Shown piece after piece: positions 34,777 through 43,134 of a stretch of 64,000 bases of DNA (position 1 is its first letter; each line of letters opens with the position of its first letter). The position numbers and the translations under genes were made by a program. This DNA comes from Flammeovirgaceae bacterium (lineage in GTDB: Bacteria; Bacteroidota; Bacteroidia; Cytophagales; Cyclobacteriaceae), in the NCBI GenBank assembly GCA_021299455.1, contig JAJTGQ010000072.1, positions 1-64,000 on the forward strand, given 5' to 3'. The notes under the pieces are model-generated. The model did not search any database, had not been told where the DNA came from, and saw only the letters and a list, made by a program, of their open reading frames with translations.

Positions 34777-34917
34777 AAGGATGAGCATGCTGAAAAGCGA
34801 GTCGGAATAGCGCTTGGCGAACACATCGAATCGCAATCTCCTGGCTGCAATTACGAGGAATCGATTAACTTCGATTCTCTGAAAAAAGGCATGCTAGAAA
34901 TTCTACTCAAGGAATAA
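34777..34917 (+). pseudogene. Possible gene remnant in the thyA / barrel intergenic region
   Basis: The 432-base stretch 34678-35109 has no convincing full gene. Within it a 46-codon open frame without a start codon reads like a protein C terminus (KRVGIALGEHIESQ, then CNYEESINFDSLKKGMLEILLKE). It is preceded in another frame by a short ORF (MKTLLNTGLDRAE) ending in a stop. This pattern fits a decayed gene with frameshifts. The family is not recognised, and a chance open frame is possible. A further short ORF, MDNIKLRINATKILLL, follows at 34922. The rest of the gap is AT-rich and shows nothing else. Confidence 0.25.
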
Positions 34918-35109
34918 GGGCATGGACAACATCAAGCTGAGAATCAATGCAACAAAAATATTGCTACTCACCGTAAAACACCGAAATTGACGTTCAATCT
35001 TGTATCACAAGATGGAGTGAAAAAATGCAAAATACGGTAAAGAGGCTAAAAAAGGCCACTAAGATTTCAGTTTTTGTCTTAGTTTTGTTAATTAAGAAAT
35101 ACCCAAAAA

Positions 35110-36054
35110 ATGGCCAAAAGCCCGTTTTCTGAAACTCATAAGTCGGACATTGCCTCGAGTCTTGTAAAAGCAATGTTCGCTGTTGCAATCACACTATGCT
35201 GTACCTCCGCAGAGGCTCAAAATATTGAGGCCTTTGGCTTATATGGTGGCTTCAACTTCCCCATTACAATGGATGAGGGTCTTGCAAAAGATCCCAGGTA
35301 TCTTGGCCAACTAACTTTTCGCACAACTCCTATTGGTTTTTCCTATGGTTATGACAAGGTTGGATTTGGATTTGTGCTAACACCATGCTATTTACAGGTC
35401 GGGCAGCAATTCATCATTCGAAATTCTATTGCCGGTGAGATTGGTAGCCGTGATATTCAAATGGATTACATTAGCCTCCCGATCGCATTAAAGTTACATA
35501 TAAATGATCTAGCTTTCTTCCGACTTAGCGCAATATTGGGTCTAAATGTCAACTATCTTTTGAAAGGCAGAGAAACAATTTCGCACGCGGCCTCTAAAGT
35601 CACCTACCCCGCAGGCATAACAATACCAACAGACCCTGGTTATGTAGCTGTCTATGATGGAGTATTCGTGCCTGCTGTTAATGATTTTGAATACGTTTCG
35701 AACGACAAATTCAATTCGATTCAGCTTTTTGCAGCAGTGGGGCTGCGCTCTGATTTCGATTTGAATGATGAATGGAGTATTAACTTTGATGGTCGCGCCA
35801 ATTTCGGACTTTTCGACTCACGCCAAACGAGCTATGTGAATCAACTAAAGAACCCATCAGGAGGTGCGGACTTCAACGGAAACCCTGGAGCGCCCGATCT
35901 TCCAGGGCAAAGGCGCGATATTTATTTGAGCGTAAGTATTGGCATTTCAAAAATCATCCAAACGAAAATTAAATTTAAAACCAAGCAAACGGGTAACATA
36001 AATAGAAGAGGGAGCAATATTCCGAAACCTCGAAATCGCAGACCAAAAGGCTAA
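35110..36054 (+). CDS. Outer-membrane beta-barrel protein (PorT-like)
   Basis: The 314-residue protein has a hydrophobic segment ending in an Ala-rich cleavage site (MFAVAITLCCTSAEAQ). Strand-rich sequence with alternating polar and aromatic residues follows (YGGFNFPITMDE, GFSYGYDKVGFGFVLTPCYLQVGQQFII, YISLPIALKLHINDLAFFRLSAILGLNVNYLL). A basic C-terminal tail (RRGSNIPKPRNRRPKG) extends beyond the barrel. This resembles the outer-membrane beta-barrel/PorT group of Bacteroidota. The start could also be the internal ATG at 35173, which would give a shorter signal peptide. It is convergent with the TerB-like gene. Confidence 0.75.
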   Translation: MAKSPFSETHKSDIASSLVKAMFAVAITLCCTSAEAQNIEAFGLYGGFNFPITMDEGLAKDPRYLGQLTFRTTPIGFSYGYDKVGFGFVLTPCYLQVGQQFIIRNSIAGEIGSRDIQMDYISLPIALKLHINDLAFFRLSAILGLNVNYLLKGRETISHAASKVTYPAGITIPTDPGYVAVYDGVFVPAVNDFEYVSNDKFNSIQLFAAVGLRSDFDLNDEWSINFDGRANFGLFDSRQTSYVNQLKNPSGGADFNGNPGAPDLPGQRRDIYLSVSIGISKIIQTKIKFKTKQTGNINRRGSNIPKPRNRRPKG

Positions 36055-36065
36055 TACAACTTAGT

Positions 36066-36503
36066 TTACGAAATCAAGAGAGTAACTCGCTTCATCGCCT
36101 CTGTGTGGCTTTGCCCGTGATGTATATTACTCTGAATAGTATCCACCAGTTCCTTTACACGATCACGGTTATATCCGAATTTGACTGCAAAAAAATGTGA
36201 TAACTTCATTTCTTCGCTGTGTACATTCTTATCAATACTCATCATATGAACTAAATCATACAACTGATGGAATTTTTCGTTTGCATCGGTTGGGACTTCA
36301 AATTTAATATTGTTCGGGTTCTTTCGAATTTCTTTCAATTGTCCTTCACTGATTCCATTTCGTTTAGCAATTGATTTTAATAGATCATACTCCACCTCGT
36401 CAAAACTACCGTCCACCGCGGCCATTTCAATCAGATTTTTCATGTGGCTTTTAGCATTGGTCTTACCCTGACTGAAAGCGCCCAACAGGTCTTTTAAATT
36501 CAT
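36066..36503 (-). CDS. TerB-like (tellurite-resistance TerB family) protein
   Basis: The 145-residue all-helical protein has the TerB signature of two similar acidic helical repeats. NLIEMAAVDGSFDEVEYDLLKSIAKRNGISEGQLKEI is the first and MMSIDKNVHSEEMKLSHFFAVKFGYNRDRVKELV the second. TerB-like proteins bind metal ions through such acidic residues and are linked with stress and membrane functions. No other ter genes are nearby, so a specific tellurite role is not implied. The gene is monocistronic and convergent with the barrel gene. Confidence 0.8.
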   Translation of the reverse strand: MNLKDLLGAFSQGKTNAKSHMKNLIEMAAVDGSFDEVEYDLLKSIAKRNGISEGQLKEIRKNPNNIKFEVPTDANEKFHQLYDLVHMMSIDKNVHSEEMKLSHFFAVKFGYNRDRVKELVDTIQSNIHHGQSHTEAMKRVTLLIS

Positions 36504-36575
36504 ATGAACTCGGTTTAGAATAATAAAAATACGCGATTTATTATGAATTCAAAATGAATTTAGACTATCGCTCTG

Positions 36576-37610
36576 TTAAATCTCTTGGCTTTTCCTGACA
36601 CGGACAAATGCCGAAAATAGAGTTAATTGGTTTCTAGATCGGACAAGATTCTGGCCTTCAAATTGGGAGCCATAATAAACGTCATTATCTAGATAATCGG
36701 TTAAAAAACGTAGGGTTTGCATATAAACCAAGAATTGCCCAGCCAAGAAAAATGAGTTTTGCTCTTTGGTTGACAGGGCGCCTTTCATGCCCTCTGAATA
36801 CCCCTGAACAATCGCATGGTAGAAAACAGGCCTGACCTCGATTTTAGATAAATCTATTTCCTCTTCGTTGGTCGGTGACACGTAAGTTCTCATCATGTCG
36901 CCTACATCGCTGAAGAAGTAGCCCGGCATTACAGTATCCAAGTCGATGACACAAATACCCTTATTGTCCAAATCGAACAACACGTTGCTGATTTTAGTAT
37001 CATGGTGAGTGACGCGCAGTTTGAATGCTGGATTCATGCGAATGCGATTGTATTCATCCACTAATTTCGCGTAACTTCTGATTTGTGCAATCTCATTGGA
37101 ACAAGCATTAACCCGTTGCGGATTGCCTTTTAGAAGCACGCTTTCAAATTGTTTGTAGCGATAGGCCAAATCATGAAAATTGGGAATCGTCACTTGAAGT
37201 TGCTTAGCATCAAAGTCGGAAAAAATGCTTGAGAACTTACCAAACTGTAGCGCTGCCTCATAAGCCTGATCGGGCGTTTCAACCACTTGAATGGTTTTAG
37301 AGTTTTTAACAAACGGGGTGAGTCTGAAGTACCCGCTGCCCTCTTCGTAGGCTAACTCTTCGCCACTTTCTGTTTTAATTGCCGATACCAGAAAATAGTC
37401 AGACTCGATTGCCGTTAGATGATCTGCCAGCAACCGAATATTGGTGGCGATCTTCTTAGGCTCTTTAAAAACGTTATCGTTAATGCGCTGAAGAATGAAG
37501 TTCTCCCCTTTTGCGCTCACCTTCCAGGTTTGGTTAATCAATCCACCAGAAATTACTTCTAAGGAAGCGTTTTGAAAGTGAGAGCCATATTGTTGAAGGA
37601 TGTTGTTCAT
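36576..37610 (-). CDS. Aminoglycoside-phosphotransferase-fold kinase (N-acetylhexosamine 1-kinase-like)
   Basis: The 344-residue kinase of the APH/choline kinase fold has a Gly-rich start (ISGGLINQTWKV), a Lys region (GENFILQRINDNVF), the Brenner motif VTHHDTKISNVLFD and the metal-binding VIDLDTVMPGYFFSDVGDMMRT. The HxDTKxxNVLFD and IDLDTVMPG forms resemble N-acetylhexosamine 1-kinase (NahK). That would suggest phosphorylation of N-acetylglucosamine or a related sugar, although other small-molecule kinases share the fold. It lies downstream of leuS, separated by a palindromic repeat. Confidence 0.82.
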   Translation of the reverse strand: MNNILQQYGSHFQNASLEVISGGLINQTWKVSAKGENFILQRINDNVFKEPKKIATNIRLLADHLTAIESDYFLVSAIKTESGEELAYEEGSGYFRLTPFVKNSKTIQVVETPDQAYEAALQFGKFSSIFSDFDAKQLQVTIPNFHDLAYRYKQFESVLLKGNPQRVNACSNEIAQIRSYAKLVDEYNRIRMNPAFKLRVTHHDTKISNVLFDLDNKGICVIDLDTVMPGYFFSDVGDMMRTYVSPTNEEEIDLSKIEVRPVFYHAIVQGYSEGMKGALSTKEQNSFFLAGQFLVYMQTLRFLTDYLDNDVYYGSQFEGQNLVRSRNQLTLFSAFVRVRKSQEI

Positions 37611-37620
37611 ATGCTTATCT

Positions 37621-37675
37621 CACGCAAAGCCGCTAAGGCGCAAGGTCAATTTATTGAAAGCTTCGCGCCTTTGAA
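37621..37675. repeat. Intergenic inverted repeat (CGCAAAG/GGCGC type)
   Basis: The spacer between leuS and the kinase gene contains ACGCAAAGCCGCTAAGGCGC and, 23 bases on, the inverse arm GCGCCTT (AAGGCGC at 37635-37641 against GCGCCTT at 37665-37671). GC-rich AAAGGCGC-type repeats like this are common between genes in Bacteroidota. It may act as a hairpin at the end of the kinase transcript or in its leader. Confidence 0.45.
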
Positions 37676-37683
37676 TGAAACTA

Positions 37684-40600
37684 TTACAATACAACGTTTA
37701 CAATCCTCCCAGGCACCACAATCATCTTCTTAGGTGGTTTGCCTTCCGTCCACTTTTGCACAATTTCTGAAGCCAGTACAATTTTCTCAATGTCTTCTTT
37801 AGGCATATCTAAAGCGAACTCCATTTGAGCGCGCACTTTTCCATTGATGGAAATCGGATAGCTAAACGTACTCTCCACTAAATACTGGTCATCGTACTTT
37901 GGATAAGTTGCCGTCAAAATACTTTCACTATGTCCCAACTTTTCCCAAAGTTCTTCTGCAATGTGCGGAGCAAACGGAGAAAGAGCGATTACCAATGGCT
38001 CAACGATGGCCCGCTTATTACATTTTAAAGAACCTAATTCATTAACACAAATCATGAACTCACTTACCGAAGTATTGAAAGAAAAATTCTCAATATCCTG
38101 CTCTACTTTCTTGATGGTTTTATGAAGCACTTTCAATTCTTCACGTGTAGGCTCTGCCTCACTGACTTTCAAATTGCCTGATTGGTCATGGATCAAATTC
38201 CAAACTTTACGCAAGAACTTAAATACCCCATCTATGCCTTGTGTACTCCACGGCTTTGAAGCTTCCAATGGCCCTAAGAACATTTCGTACATGCGGAGTG
38301 TGTCGGCACCATAGCTGTCGATGATTTGATCTGGGTTAACTACGTTGAAATAAGACTTCGACATTTTTTCGATAGCCGAACCGCAGATGTATTTGCTTTC
38401 CTCCAGTATAAATTCAGCACTAGCAAAATCAGGCTTCCATTTCCTGAAAGCATCTAAATCAAGTTCCAATCCCTGTACGATACTTATATCAACATGTAAT
38501 TCGTCAGTTTCATGATTACTTTTCAACCCAGATGAAACAAATTTATTAGAACCCCTAAGCCTATAAACGAATCTAGAATCCCCTGTAATCTTTCCCTGAT
38601 TAATCAACTTCTTAAACGGTTCATCAAATTTAAGGTAGCCAAGGTCGTGTAACACTTTTGTCCAAAGGCGAGCATATAGCAAATGTGCGACTGCATGCTC
38701 TGCTCCACCAATGTACACATCCACTTGGTTCCAATAGTCCAATGCTTTGGGATCTGCGAAAGCGGTTGTGTTGTGTGGATCCATGTAGCGCAAAAAATAC
38801 CAGGCTGCACCTGCATGGGTTGGCATGGTGTTGCTGTCGCGTTTCTCGTTTGGCTTAAAGTTGATCCAATCCGTCAGGTTGGCCAATGGCCCTTCTCCAT
38901 TGCCCGATGGCTTGAAGTTATCAGAAGGCGGTAACTCTAAGGGAAGGTCGCTTTCCTTCATGGCATAGGGCATATCGTCCTTAAATACGACAGGGAACGG
39001 CTCGCCCCAATAACGTTGGCGACTCCAACCTGCATCGCGCATTTTATAGTTTACTTGTCGTTTGCCAATGCCTTTCTCTTCCAACTTTTGGATGGCCACA
39101 TCAATGGCATCACGCATCACTAAACCATTTAAAAAACCGGAATTTTCGAGAATAGCATCTTTTGTTGGATTGGCTTCTTCTCCACTATACTGCGAACCGA
39201 TGATATTGGTAATAGGCAACTTAAAGTGCTTCGCAAACTTATGATCACGCTCGTCACCACATGGTACGGCCATGATCGCACCAGTTCCATAACCGGCCAA
39301 TACATATTCACTGATCCAAATAGGAATTTGCTTTCCGTTGAATGGATTGGTTGCGTATGCACCTGTAAACGCTCCCGTGATTTTCTTCACTTCAGCCATT
39401 CGATCCACTTCCGATCGGCTCTCGACATACTTTAGGTACTTATCAATGTCTTCTCTCTGTGCTTTTGTCGTTATTTGTTTAACCAGTTCATGCTCTGGCG
39501 CAATCACCATAAAATCAACACCAAAAATCGTATCGGGGCGGGTGGTAAACACCGTGATTTTACGTGGGTTGACCTCACCCCGTTGCCCTGCGTCCTTTTC
39601 GGAGAAAACCTCACCCCCCAGCCCCCTCTCCACAGGAGAGGGGGAGGCGAGCTCCGATTTGATTTTTTCCAAAACTTCCGACAGCGAATTCAAGACTTGC
39701 TCGTTGCTAAACCGGATTACTCTAAAACCCTCGGTTTCAATAATTTTCGTTCTTTCTTCGTCTTCGCGTTTTTGATAATGATGAATAGAGCCGTCTAGCT
39801 CAACGACTAATTTTTTCTCAATACAAACAAAATCAACAATAAATTTCGCAATGGCATGCTGCCTCCTAAATTTTTGCCCTAGATTACTGTTCCGAACCGC
39901 TTGCCAAAATCTATCTTCTGCCTCTGTTGGTTCTCTCCTATTCTCGCGGGCATTTTCTTTTAGAGCGCCCCACGTTTTTGAATCGGTTGTAAAAACAAAA
40001 TCTTGCGCATAGACTTCATCGGAAGCACCCCCCCTCTCCTCCGGAGAGGGGCTGGGGGTGAGGTGAAAATTGATACTTGCTCCAACACTCTTCCCAATCC
40101 AATTCCGCTGGATGTCTTTCATCGACTCGCTAAAATCGATTTCATCCAATCCTTTCAACAAGCGATCGGCATATTCAGTGATGCGCAAACTCCATTGGCG
40201 CATTTGCTTTTTCACGACAGGAAAACCTCCGCGGTAACTCACACCATTGATGACCTCATCGTTGGCAAGCACAGTGCCTAATGCTTCGCACCAATTGACA
40301 TCCGTATAGGCAAGGTATGCCAAACGGTATTGCATCAATATTTCTTGTTGCGTTTTTTCATCAAATCCTTTCCATTCAGCTGCGCTGAAACTCTTAATTC
40401 TAAATTTTGAATTTTGAATAGGGTGAGGTGCGCTTCCTTCCTTTTCAAAAATCTTAATTAGTTCGGAAATGCGTTCCGCCTTTTCTTTTTTACGGTTGAA
40501 CCAGCTATCGAAGATTTGCAGGAAGATCCATTGCGTCCATTTGTAATAAGAAGGATCGCAGGTTTGCACCTCACGACTCCAGTCGTAGCAAAATCCTATT

Positions 40601-40950
40601 TTCCCTAACTGCCTTTTAAAATTATTGATATTATCCTGTGTTGAAATAGCGGGGTGAATGCCATGCTCCAGTGCATATTGCTCAGCGGGCAAACCAAATG
40701 CATCGAAGCCCATCGGGTGCAACACATTAAAACCTTTGATCCGTTTAAATCGTGCGACAATGTCAGAAGCAATATAGCCGAGTGGATGCCCTACATGAAG
40801 ACCAGCCCCAGATGGGTAGGGAAACATGTCCAGGACGTAATACTTTGGTTTTGACGTATCGTTGGTGACTTTATAAAGGGCACGCTTTTCCCACTCATTA
40901 CGCCACTTCTGCTCAATGTTTTTGATCTCTTCTTTGCTGTAATCGGCCAT
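37684..40950 (-). CDS. leuS: Leucyl-tRNA synthetase interrupted in frame by a DUF559 endonuclease domain
   Basis: This class I synthetase charges tRNA-Leu. The HIGH motif is HVGH at residues 52-55, the editing (CP1) domain is intact (VFTTRPDTIFG; GTGAIMAVPCGDERDHKFA), and KMSKS is present (IEKMSKSYFNV). From the ATG giving MADYSKEEIKN it has 1088 residues, about 160 more than expected. The surplus is at residues ~296-460, at the N-terminal edge of the editing domain. It is a complete DUF559 (PD-(D/E)XK, Vsr-like) domain: FWQAVRNSNLGQKFRRQHAI, FIVDFVCIEKKLVVELDGS, GFRVIRFSNEQVLN. It is bordered by LTPSPSPEERGG and ASPSPVERGLGG, read from hairpin repeats. A second small repeat-like insertion (HPIQNSKFRIK) is near residue 180. 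All synthetase motifs remain, so the enzyme is probably active. Confidence 0.95.
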   Translation of the reverse strand: MADYSKEEIKNIEQKWRNEWEKRALYKVTNDTSKPKYYVLDMFPYPSGAGLHVGHPLGYIASDIVARFKRIKGFNVLHPMGFDAFGLPAEQYALEHGIHPAISTQDNINNFKRQLGKIGFCYDWSREVQTCDPSYYKWTQWIFLQIFDSWFNRKKEKAERISELIKIFEKEGSAPHPIQNSKFRIKSFSAAEWKGFDEKTQQEILMQYRLAYLAYTDVNWCEALGTVLANDEVINGVSYRGGFPVVKKQMRQWSLRITEYADRLLKGLDEIDFSESMKDIQRNWIGKSVGASINFHLTPSPSPEERGGASDEVYAQDFVFTTDSKTWGALKENARENRREPTEAEDRFWQAVRNSNLGQKFRRQHAIAKFIVDFVCIEKKLVVELDGSIHHYQKREDEERTKIIETEGFRVIRFSNEQVLNSLSEVLEKIKSELASPSPVERGLGGEVFSEKDAGQRGEVNPRKITVFTTRPDTIFGVDFMVIAPEHELVKQITTKAQREDIDKYLKYVESRSEVDRMAEVKKITGAFTGAYATNPFNGKQIPIWISEYVLAGYGTGAIMAVPCGDERDHKFAKHFKLPITNIIGSQYSGEEANPTKDAILENSGFLNGLVMRDAIDVAIQKLEEKGIGKRQVNYKMRDAGWSRQRYWGEPFPVVFKDDMPYAMKESDLPLELPPSDNFKPSGNGEGPLANLTDWINFKPNEKRDSNTMPTHAGAAWYFLRYMDPHNTTAFADPKALDYWNQVDVYIGGAEHAVAHLLYARLWTKVLHDLGYLKFDEPFKKLINQGKITGDSRFVYRLRGSNKFVSSGLKSNHETDELHVDISIVQGLELDLDAFRKWKPDFASAEFILEESKYICGSAIEKMSKSYFNVVNPDQIIDSYGADTLRMYEMFLGPLEASKPWSTQGIDGVFKFLRKVWNLIHDQSGNLKVSEAEPTREELKVLHKTIKKVEQDIENFSFNTSVSEFMICVNELGSLKCNKRAIVEPLVIALSPFAPHIAEELWEKLGHSESILTATYPKYDDQYLVESTFSYPISINGKVRAQMEFALDMPKEDIEKIVLASEIVQKWTEGKPPKKMIVVPGRIVNVVL
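39572..40064 (-). mobile_element. DUF559 cassette with terminal inverted repeats inside leuS
   Basis: The insert is bounded by near-identical inverted ends. CCTCACCCCCCAG plus a perfect 10-bp hairpin (CCCCCTCTCC ACA GGAGAGGGGG) lies at 39609-39644. A perfect 9-bp hairpin (CCCCTCTCC TCC GGAGAGGGG) plus CTGGGGGTGAGG lies at 40031-40063. A further CCTCACCCC copy at 39573-39581 pairs with the extreme GGGGTGAGG, so the outer limit may be 39572. The inside encodes a full DUF559 domain in the leuS frame. Comparison with typical LeuRS sequence, which runs straight from GASINF to the VFTTRPDT strand, shows the whole block is extra. No transposase is present, so mobility would need another enzyme or the nuclease itself. 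The mobile-element call is inference. Confidence 0.7.
40393..40429. repeat. Repeat-like insertion translated within leuS
   Basis: The AT-rich stretch TTAATTCTAAATTTTGAATT resembles the AATTCTGA-family palindromes found between genes at 10143 and 13977. It encodes QNSKFRIK, upstream of the SFSAAEW segment, in a loop that is normally shorter or of different sequence. Confidence 0.45.
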
Positions 40951-40977
40951 TTCAATAAGTCTTATTTTTAAGAACCG

Positions 40978-40985
40978 CAAAAATA
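40978..40985 (-). promoter_or_regulatory. Candidate -7 box (TATTTTTG) of leuS
   Basis: TATTTTTG on the minus strand matches TAnnTTTG and lies 27 bases upstream of the chosen ATG. The match favours the shorter leuS start, because the ORF-track start (40980) would fall inside the box. Confidence 0.35.
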
Positions 40986-41038
40986 AGCCAAAAGCCTGAA
41001 ATGACCTTCTTAATTTAGCGAGCTATCAGCCATGCTCA

Positions 41039-42592
41039 CTACCATTTGCGCCTTGTAGTACTCCTTCTTGGCGTAGTACCAAACAGCATCCCGAATACAC
41101 CTCTTACGACCTCTTTTCCAATTTGTTTGGTAATTGGTGAATTGATTACCTGCTCAAACGTACTCTTTTCAGCCCTTGCCGTGCGTGCAGGTTTTTGCTC
41201 TTCTACTTGCTGCTTTGCCTCGGCTTGCTCTTCCTCCTGAGCTTTCAGTTTTTCAGTCAATATTTCAAACGCACTTTGGGGATCAATCACCTCCTGGTAT
41301 TTTTTGAAAATCGCAGACTGATTCAATTGCTCTTTATACTCACTTTCAGTCAAGGGCCCCATCAAGGAAGCAGGTGGAGCCAAATGCACAGTGACAGTTT
41401 CCGTGGGAATACCCTTCTCGTTTAAAACCGTTACGAAAGCCTGGCCGGTGCCCAATTGAGTAAACTGTTTCTCCAAATCGTAAAATTCAGACTGAGGAAA
41501 AGTTTTTACCGTTTCCTTCAGCGCCTTCACATCATTGGGGGTAAATGCACGTATCACATGACTTACCCTGTTGCCTAATTGTGATAAAACAGTTGGCGGT
41601 ATATCTTGTACCAACTGCGAACAAAAAAAGATGCCCACGCCTTTGGAACGAATGAGTCGAATTACTTGTTCGATCTGATCCATGAATGCTTTGGGGGCAT
41701 CCTTGAACAACAAATGCGCCTCATCAATGAAGAACACCAACTTGGGTTTATCCAAATCTCCAGCCTCTGGTAGTTTTTGATAGAGTTCAGCCAACAACGA
41801 AAGCATGAACGTAGAAAAAATCGCAGGCTGACTTTGCACATCAGATACGTTTAGTAAACTGATCACTCCTCTCCCATCCACCTTTTCCATTAAATCCTCG
41901 ATGTCAAAAGATTTCTCGCCAAACAACTGCGCTACACCCTGTTGCTCCATCGCCACAATTTTTCGCAGGATGGTGCCAGCCGTTGATGATGAAATTTTTC
42001 CATAAGCTTCTTTGATTTCTGCTGCACCCGCGCCTTCTGACAAATAGTTAAGAACCTTTTTCAAGTCATTCAAATCAACAATGGGAAGTTTTTTGTCATC
42101 CGCATATTTGAATAGAATCATCAATACACCACTCTGAATCTCATTTAGCTCTAAGACCTTGCCTAACATCACAGGGCCAAATTCAGTAACCGTGGCACGC
42201 ATCTGCGCTCCGATTTTTCCACTAAGTGAATAAAGCTCAATTGGAAATCCAGTAGGTTTGTAGCCTTCAAGACCAATTGATTTTAATCGCTCGTTGATCT
42301 TTTCATTAGGCGCACCTTCTTTTCCCAATCCCGAAACATCGCCCTTCATATCAGGCATAAAAACGGGGACACCTGCCAGCGAAAGCTGTTCGGCCATCAA
42401 TTGAAGTGTACGTGTTTTTCCCGAGCCTGTAGCACCTGAGACAAGGCCATGGCGATTCATCATTTTCAATGATAGGTTTACCTTTGCCTCTTTCACAATT
42501 TCACCTTCGAACACCCCAGCACCTAAGAAAATTGAAGCAGACGGGAATGAGTACGAAGAAGCAATGTCCGTAACGAATTTCTCTTTTGACAT
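41039..42592 (-). CDS. HerA/DUF853-family ATPase (YjgR-like)
   Basis: The 517-residue P-loop protein of the HerA-FtsK clade has Walker A GATGSGKT at 53-60, Walker B KLVFFIDEAHLLF and a conserved PDMKGDVSGLGKEG block. IRSKGVGIFFCSQLVQDIP and the LGNRVSHVIRAFTPNDVKAL arginine region are typical of the DUF853/YjgR group, often called a helicase-like protein. The C-terminal ~70 residues are charged coiled coil (EEEQAEAKQQVEEQ) ending in a basic TTPRRSTTRRKW. The cellular role of this family is not established. The gene stands between leuS and the GNAT gene. Confidence 0.9.
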   Translation of the reverse strand: MSKEKFVTDIASSYSFPSASIFLGAGVFEGEIVKEAKVNLSLKMMNRHGLVSGATGSGKTRTLQLMAEQLSLAGVPVFMPDMKGDVSGLGKEGAPNEKINERLKSIGLEGYKPTGFPIELYSLSGKIGAQMRATVTEFGPVMLGKVLELNEIQSGVLMILFKYADDKKLPIVDLNDLKKVLNYLSEGAGAAEIKEAYGKISSSTAGTILRKIVAMEQQGVAQLFGEKSFDIEDLMEKVDGRGVISLLNVSDVQSQPAIFSTFMLSLLAELYQKLPEAGDLDKPKLVFFIDEAHLLFKDAPKAFMDQIEQVIRLIRSKGVGIFFCSQLVQDIPPTVLSQLGNRVSHVIRAFTPNDVKALKETVKTFPQSEFYDLEKQFTQLGTGQAFVTVLNEKGIPTETVTVHLAPPASLMGPLTESEYKEQLNQSAIFKKYQEVIDPQSAFEILTEKLKAQEEEQAEAKQQVEEQKPARTARAEKSTFEQVINSPITKQIGKEVVRGVFGMLFGTTPRRSTTRRKW

Positions 42593-42610
42593 AAGTTGCT
42601 TACGATAATG

Positions 42611-43129
42611 TTATAATTTCTTTTTCAGAAGCCAATCAATTTGTGGGTCATCGCCCATTTGAAAAATATGTTCACCAAATTTCTCAAAACCCCACTTATC
42701 ATAAAAATGCTGCGCGTTGAAGTTACGCTCCCAAACACCCAACCAAATCCAATCATAGTGATTTTCCCTTGCATAAATCAACGCCTTTTCCATCAAATGT
42801 TTACCAATCTGTTTTCCGTGATAAGCGGTGTCAATGTAAAGGCGCTGAAGTTCGATGGTATTTTCCCCGATTTCATTCTTGACCTCGTCATTGACACGAA
42901 GCCTTAAAAAACCAACCACTTTCTCTCCATCGCAAGCTAAATAGAGTACTGAAAGTGGTTCGTAATATTCGTCCTGCAGTTTCGACAGACTATATGATTC
43001 CGTAAAAAACGACTCCATATTTTCGGGCGTATTGGAGTCTGCAAACGTGTCGTCATAAGAGCTAATAGCAACTTCGCGCATAGCTGCTGTATCTTCCAAC
43101 GTTGATAGTCTGATGGTGATTTTCTCCAT
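42611..43129 (-). CDS. GNAT-family N-acetyltransferase
   Basis: The 172-residue acetyltransferase starts ITIRLSTLEDTAAMREVAISSYDDTF. The acetyl-CoA loop motif is IDTAYHGKQIGKHLMEKALIYARE, and WLGVWERNFNAQHFYDKWGFEKFGEH is the C-terminal motif B. It most resembles ribosomal-protein or small-molecule GNAT enzymes. The substrate is unknown. It lies 18 bases upstream of the HerA-like gene, probably in one unit, and is separated from the DUF3078 gene by a terminator-like hairpin. Confidence 0.88.
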   Translation of the reverse strand: MEKITIRLSTLEDTAAMREVAISSYDDTFADSNTPENMESFFTESYSLSKLQDEYYEPLSVLYLACDGEKVVGFLRLRVNDEVKNEIGENTIELQRLYIDTAYHGKQIGKHLMEKALIYARENHYDWIWLGVWERNFNAQHFYDKWGFEKFGEHIFQMGDDPQIDWLLKKKL

Positions 43130-43134
43130 ACAGC

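Noticed and set aside
39338-39798. Plus-strand ORFs (145 and 107 aa) over the DUF559 cassette
   Set aside because: They are antisense to the DUF559/leuS frame and gain openness from the GC-rich hairpins. No recognisable domain is present.
37684-40950. LeuRS insert as an intein or group I intron
   Set aside because: No intein splice-junction residues (Cys/Ser at the start, His-Asn at the end) or intron core are visible. The frame runs through, and the domain is DUF559 rather than a LAGLIDADG or HNH homing nuclease.
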